From DATFLL01 sp035267785 (GTDB taxonomy: Bacteria; Pseudomonadota; Gammaproteobacteria; DATFLL01), in assembly GCA_035267785.1 (NCBI GenBank), contig DATFLL010000109.1:1-9245 (forward strand): a stretch of DNA of 9,245 nt, written 5' to 3'. Under the pieces are notes generated by a model. The model made no database searches and was not told where the DNA came from. It was given only the letters and a program-made list of their open reading frames with translations. Every line of letters starts with the position of its first letter. Position 1 is the first letter of the stretch. This document shows, piece by piece, positions 7,487-9,245 of this stretch. Made by a program: the position numbers and the translations under genes.

Positions 7487-7792
7487 TCAGTCGTGCTTGT
7501 GGCCCTCGAGCGATGCGATCGGCTCGTCGGTAAACAGATAGTCCTTGAGCTCCTTTTCGAAACGCGCGTCGCGCCGACGCAGCCACTCGATAATCATCGC
7601 GGCGTGTTCCTTCTCCTCGTCCCGGTTGTGCGCGAGAATCGCCTTGAGCTCCGGGTCCTGACACACATCGACCCGCTGTTGATACCAGTCTACTGCCTCG
7701 AGCTCCTCCATGAGGGAGATGATGGCGCGGTGCATGTCGCGCGTCTGCGCCGACAGCTCCTCGATCGGCTCGTGGTAACCTTCGTTTGCCAT
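7487..7792 (-). CDS. Encapsulated-ferritin-like protein (EncFtn), short form without evident encapsulin-targeting tail
   Basis: The 101-aa protein resembles the EncFtn family characterised in Rhodospirillum rubrum: two antiparallel helices that form a ferritin-like ferroxidase site at a dimer interface and oxidise Fe(II), normally inside an encapsulin shell. Its core MEELEAVDWY (28-37) and ILAHNRDEEKEHAAM (52-66) follows the R. rubrum protein closely. Glu30, Glu60 and His63 correspond to the known metal ligands Glu32, Glu62 and His65; Trp36 and Tyr37 match Trp38 and Tyr39. The ATG at 7792 is fixed by AAAGGAG 6 nt upstream (7799-7805). Characterised EncFtn proteins continue into a C-terminal encapsulin localisation peptide. 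This one ends soon after the core with EPIASLEGHKHD, which has no GSL-type hydrophobic tag. No encapsulin gene lies in the window. It is probably co-transcribed with the following oxygenase. Confidence 0.9.
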   Translation of the reverse strand: MANEGYHEPIEELSAQTRDMHRAIISLMEELEAVDWYQQRVDVCQDPELKAILAHNRDEEKEHAAMIIEWLRRRDARFEKELKDYLFTDEPIASLEGHKHD

Positions 7793-7833
7793 TGATCGCT
7801 CCTTTCGTTTCACATGATGCAACCGGCAACCCG

Positions 7834-7858
7834 GCCCGTACGTCGGGCTCGGTACGAG
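7834..7858 (-). promoter_or_regulatory. Tandem small hairpins in the EncFtn 5' leader
   Basis: Two adjacent inverted repeats lie 42-66 bp upstream of the EncFtn ATG: GCCCG-TACGT-CGGGC (7834-7848) and CTCG-GTA-CGAG (7848-7858), sharing one base. They would fold in the leader RNA if transcription starts near 7865. No known riboswitch or iron-responsive element is recognised. The short stems could arise by chance. Confidence 0.25.
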
Positions 7859-7871
7859 TCTAGGACGCGGC

Positions 7872-7898
7872 TGCATACGACGACTTGCGCCCGGTCAA
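7872..7898 (-). promoter_or_regulatory. Candidate sigma-70 promoter for EncFtn
   Basis: In the 158-bp gap between the DUF488 and EncFtn genes, the minus strand reads TTGACC (7893-7898), a 15-bp spacer, then TATGCA (7872-7877). The -35 is close to consensus and the -10 is fair, but the spacer is shorter than the usual 16-18 bp. Transcription would start near 7865, leaving a leader of about 70 nt. The long gap supports a separate promoter. No recognisable Fur box is seen. Confidence 0.3.
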
Positions 7899-7950
7899 TA
7901 TCGATGCATTTTGCCGGCACGGGCGTGTCGACCCGGCCGGAGACCGCGGC

Positions 7951-8316
7951 TCAGCTCTCCGGCGTCTGCTCCAGATACTCCTTGAGCGCCACCGCATTGT
8001 TGTGGCGCGTCTCACGCGAACCGAACAAGAGGGTCACAGGTCTGCGCCGCGCCCGGCGGCGAAGGTCAGCCAGTGCCTCGTGGACCTCGGTGTCTGCGGC
8101 GAGCTCCTGGAAATAACGCCGCTTGAACTCGGCCCATTTCGCCGGGTCGTGGGCAAACCACTTGCGAAGCGCCGTGCTGGGCGCCGCCTCCTTCAACCAC
8201 TCGTCGAGCTCGGCATCGTCCTTGCGGATTCCCCGCGGCCAGACACGGTCGACCAGCACGCGGTAGCCGTCGCCTCGGGCCGGGGCATCGTAGATGCGTT
8301 TGACGTTGATCGACAT
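7951..8316 (-). CDS. DUF488 (YeaO-family) protein of unknown function
   Basis: Small soluble protein of 121 aa that belongs, by motif, to the DUF488/YeaO family. Family hallmarks visible are the N-terminal IYDAP...GYRVLVDRVWPRGI (8-30), then LRKWFAHDPAKWAEFKRRY (50-68), and the C-terminal VTLLFGSRETRHNNAVAL (94-111). The molecular function of the family is not established. Conserved Arg, Trp and His residues suggest a small-molecule or nucleic-acid binding site, which is inference only. The ATG at 8316 is chosen because the family normally begins this way and GGGAGGGG lies upstream (8326-8333), slightly far from the ATG. Upstream in-frame extension would overlap the 65-aa gene and is not credible. 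It lies 46 bp after the 65-aa gene on the same strand, so co-transcription is likely. Confidence 0.88.
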   Translation of the reverse strand: MSINVKRIYDAPARGDGYRVLVDRVWPRGIRKDDAELDEWLKEAAPSTALRKWFAHDPAKWAEFKRRYFQELAADTEVHEALADLRRRARRRPVTLLFGSRETRHNNAVALKEYLEQTPES

Positions 8317-8362
8317 GGTACGCCGCCCCTCCCGGGCCGGGTAGCTTCCAGGCAATCGGGGC

Positions 8363-8560
8363 TCAAGCCGAGCCGAGTTCGCGCAGCAGGGCCTCCAGGT
8401 CCAGCATTTGAATCGCTCCGATCGCGCTTTCCACCGCACCCTCATGACACAGGCCGCTGATGGCAGCCTGTTCGAAACCGGCCTTGGCCTCCCGAACGCA
8501 GGCCTCGCGGACCGCTTCGGCGATACGCAGGGCTTGGGTGTGAGCTGGAGCGTCTTCCAT
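8363..8560 (-). CDS. Small helical conserved-looking protein, function unknown
   Basis: A 65-aa soluble protein (MEDAPAHTQALRIAEAVREA...LLRELGSA) with no signal peptide or membrane segment. It appears to be almost all helix: an Ala/Arg/Glu-rich amphipathic helix (about 8-30), a short turn with GLCHEG (36-41), then a helix ending LDLEALLREL. I do not recognise the family with confidence. Proteins of this GLC.EG pattern sometimes carry an acetyltransferase label, but this is far too short for a GNAT fold. The ATG at 8560 has GAGG 5 nt upstream (8566-8569). That site overlaps the TGA stop (8568-8570) of the preceding gene, and the gap is only 7 bp, which indicates translational coupling and a shared job with the 118-aa protein. 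Confidence 0.75.
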   Translation of the reverse strand: MEDAPAHTQALRIAEAVREACVREAKAGFEQAAISGLCHEGAVESAIGAIQMLDLEALLRELGSA

Positions 8561-8567
8561 GAGGACC

Positions 8568-8924
8568 TCAATTGCGCGTTTTGCCGCCGGTGCCGGGCAG
8601 CTCGGCGGCGAGGCGTTGCAAATGCTTGCGGGTGAGCTCCTGGAACCGCGGAGTCGGGCCGACGTCCTCGTACATCGGGTCGCCGAACTCGTCTTCCGCG
8701 ATGACCCGCTCACCGGCCTGGTACGGCAGGGCGCCCTCGAGCTCGTCCAGGGCGGCGCTGAGCAGGTCGGTGATGATTTGCGTTTCTGACCGCCCGGGAA
8801 ACATTTCCGCCAGGGCGTGGATTTGGGCGGCCTGGTGCAGCGGCAGATGGACCGCGTATTCCTCCACCGTCCGACTCTCGCTCGCCTGCCGGCGCCACTG
8901 CTCCAGCACATCAATGACTTTCAC
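8568..8924 (-). CDS. Small conserved protein, function unknown (sometimes labelled pilin assembly / type 1 pili tip component)
   Basis: 118-aa soluble protein that begins MKVIDVLEQWRRQ. Visible blocks are YAVHLPLHQAAQIHALAEMF (about 28-47), a RSETQIITDLLSAALDELE segment resembling a small DNA-binding or antitoxin-type helix pair, and the acidic DEFGDPMYEDVGPTPRFQEL stretch before the C-terminus. I recall similar Pseudomonas proteins labelled as a pilus component, but there is no signal peptide or pilin feature here, so that name should not be trusted. The GTG at 8924 is chosen because GGAGG lies 6 nt upstream (8931-8935). The frame extends to a TTG at 8963, but that has no ribosome-binding site. 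Its stop lies inside the ribosome-binding site of the 65-aa gene. Confidence 0.8.
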   Translation of the reverse strand: MKVIDVLEQWRRQASESRTVEEYAVHLPLHQAAQIHALAEMFPGRSETQIITDLLSAALDELEGALPYQAGERVIAEDEFGDPMYEDVGPTPRFQELTRKHLQRLAAELPGTGGKTRN

Positions 8925-8930
8925 ACTGTC

Positions 8931-8935
8931 CCTCC
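8931..8935 (-). promoter_or_regulatory. Shine-Dalgarno GGAGG deciding a GTG start
   Basis: GGAGG on the minus strand, 6 nt before the GTG at 8924, is a near-ideal ribosome-binding site. It selects this GTG over the upstream in-frame TTG at 8963 and trims 13 residues from the longest frame of the 118-aa protein. Confidence 0.8.
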
Positions 8936-9029
8936 ATCCGGCATGAAGCCGCGCAATCTTCAATCAGTTCGACCAAAATCCGTCGGGCGTGTTCCTGCCG
9001 CCGGTCCGGGCGTGTCCGGCCGGTTCGAA

Positions 9030-9176
9030 TCAACGGCGCACGAGCAACAAAACCCCCGCCACCAATGCCACCACGGCCATGACGACGCGGTCCCCGTTGA
9101 AGTGCAAACCGAGCAGGGATATCAGCCCCGTTCCTATCAACCAAATGCCGAGCAGTGTGGCGCCCCATCGGTGCAT
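9030..9176 (-). CDS. 48-aa two-helix membrane protein, function unknown
   Basis: Short gene: ATG at 9176, TGA at 9030-9032. AAGGAG lies 8 nt upstream of the ATG (9185-9190), a strong ribosome-binding site. The product has a basic start (MHRWG), a first hydrophobic segment of about residues 6-24 (LLGIWLIGTGLISLLGL), a short polar loop (HFNGDR), a second hydrophobic segment (31-46, VVMAVVALVAGVLLLV), and a basic RR end. Both ends are therefore predicted to be cytoplasmic by the positive-inside rule. Similar small bitopic or hairpin membrane proteins occur in many proteobacteria without known function. It is followed after 105 bp by the 118-aa gene on the same strand, and an inverted repeat lies just upstream. 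Confidence 0.75.
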   Translation of the reverse strand: MHRWGATLLGIWLIGTGLISLLGLHFNGDRVVMAVVALVAGVLLLVRR

Positions 9177-9202
9177 GCGCGAGTCTCCTTGTCGCCGGTT
9201 CG

Positions 9203-9218
9203 TGTCGTGTTCACGACA
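9203..9218 (-). promoter_or_regulatory. Perfect inverted repeat, candidate operator
   Basis: TGTCGTG-TT-CACGACA: 7-bp arms with a 2-bp centre, 27 bp before the 48-aa gene's ATG and 12 bp before its ribosome-binding site. On the minus strand CATACT (9218-9223) is a possible -10, which would put the transcription start inside the repeat. The matching -35 would fall at the window edge (TGCAA is visible at 9241-9245). The size and symmetry suit a dimeric repressor site. The regulator is unknown. Confidence 0.35.
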
Positions 9219-9245
9219 GTATGAATGAAGCGGCGCCGGATTGCA

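Noticed and set aside
7793..7876. N-terminal extension of EncFtn to a start near 7876
   Set aside because: The ideal AAAGGAG site before the ATG at 7792 and the agreement of that N-terminus with known EncFtn proteins fix the shorter form. The extension is Arg/Pro-rich leader sequence.
9021..9034. GGTTCGAATC resembling a tRNA T-loop
   Set aside because: The flanking bases do not form a T-stem, and no anticodon or D-arm is found. The site coincides with the end of the 48-aa gene.
8911..9168. An 85-aa minus-strand frame over the 48-aa membrane gene
   Set aside because: It is a different frame with Arg/Gly-rich composition and no ribosome-binding site. The 48-aa frame has a good site and coherent hydrophobic segments.
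9221..9245. A plus-strand ATG at 9221 that might begin a divergent gene
   Set aside because: There is no Shine-Dalgarno before it and only about 25 bases are visible, so it cannot be supported.

Overview
The window is GC-rich, tightly packed bacterial chromosome. The gltB-gltD-hemE order, the domain types and the small accessory genes all point to a gammaproteobacterium. The same gltB-gltD-hemE order is known from Pseudomonas. A halophilic or sulfur-oxidising Chromatiales-type organism would also fit, but the species cannot be named from the sequence alone. There is no sign of a phage, insertion sequence, integron, CRISPR array, rRNA or tRNA.

Left part, plus strand (1-6637): the 3' nine-tenths of gltB (large subunit of NADPH-dependent glutamate synthase, start lies before the window), gltD (small subunit) and hemE (uroporphyrinogen decarboxylase). 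These are core genes with intact catalytic and cofactor motifs. The 142-bp gltB-gltD spacer holds two small hairpins. The gltD-hemE spacer holds a possible 28-codon leader ORF whose stop overlaps the hemE start as ATGA. GltBD makes glutamate; in most gammaproteobacteria glutamate is also the entry substrate for the C5 route to haem, in which HemE acts later.

Middle (6638-6793): a 156-bp convergent gap with lower GC and no strong terminator.

Right part, minus strand (6794-9176): six small genes, all read towards hemE. In transcription order they are: a 48-aa two-helix membrane protein (9030-9176); a 118-aa conserved protein of unknown role (8568-8924); a 65-aa helical protein (8363-8560) tightly coupled to it; a DUF488/YeaO-family protein (7951-8316); a 101-aa encapsulated-ferritin-like protein, EncFtn (7487-7792); and a 2-oxoglutarate/Fe(II) prolyl-hydroxylase-like oxygenase (6794-7432). 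Five of the six have a clear Shine-Dalgarno sequence fixing the start; that of the DUF488 gene is slightly far from its ATG.

The most interesting part is the EncFtn-oxygenase pair. EncFtn carries all the residues of the known ferroxidase site. However, it stops soon after the ferritin-like core, has no recognisable encapsulin-targeting tail, and has no encapsulin shell gene within the window. It sits 54 bp ahead of an iron-dependent oxygenase resembling the Pseudomonas prolyl hydroxylase that acts on EF-Tu, behind its own candidate promoter and a structured leader.
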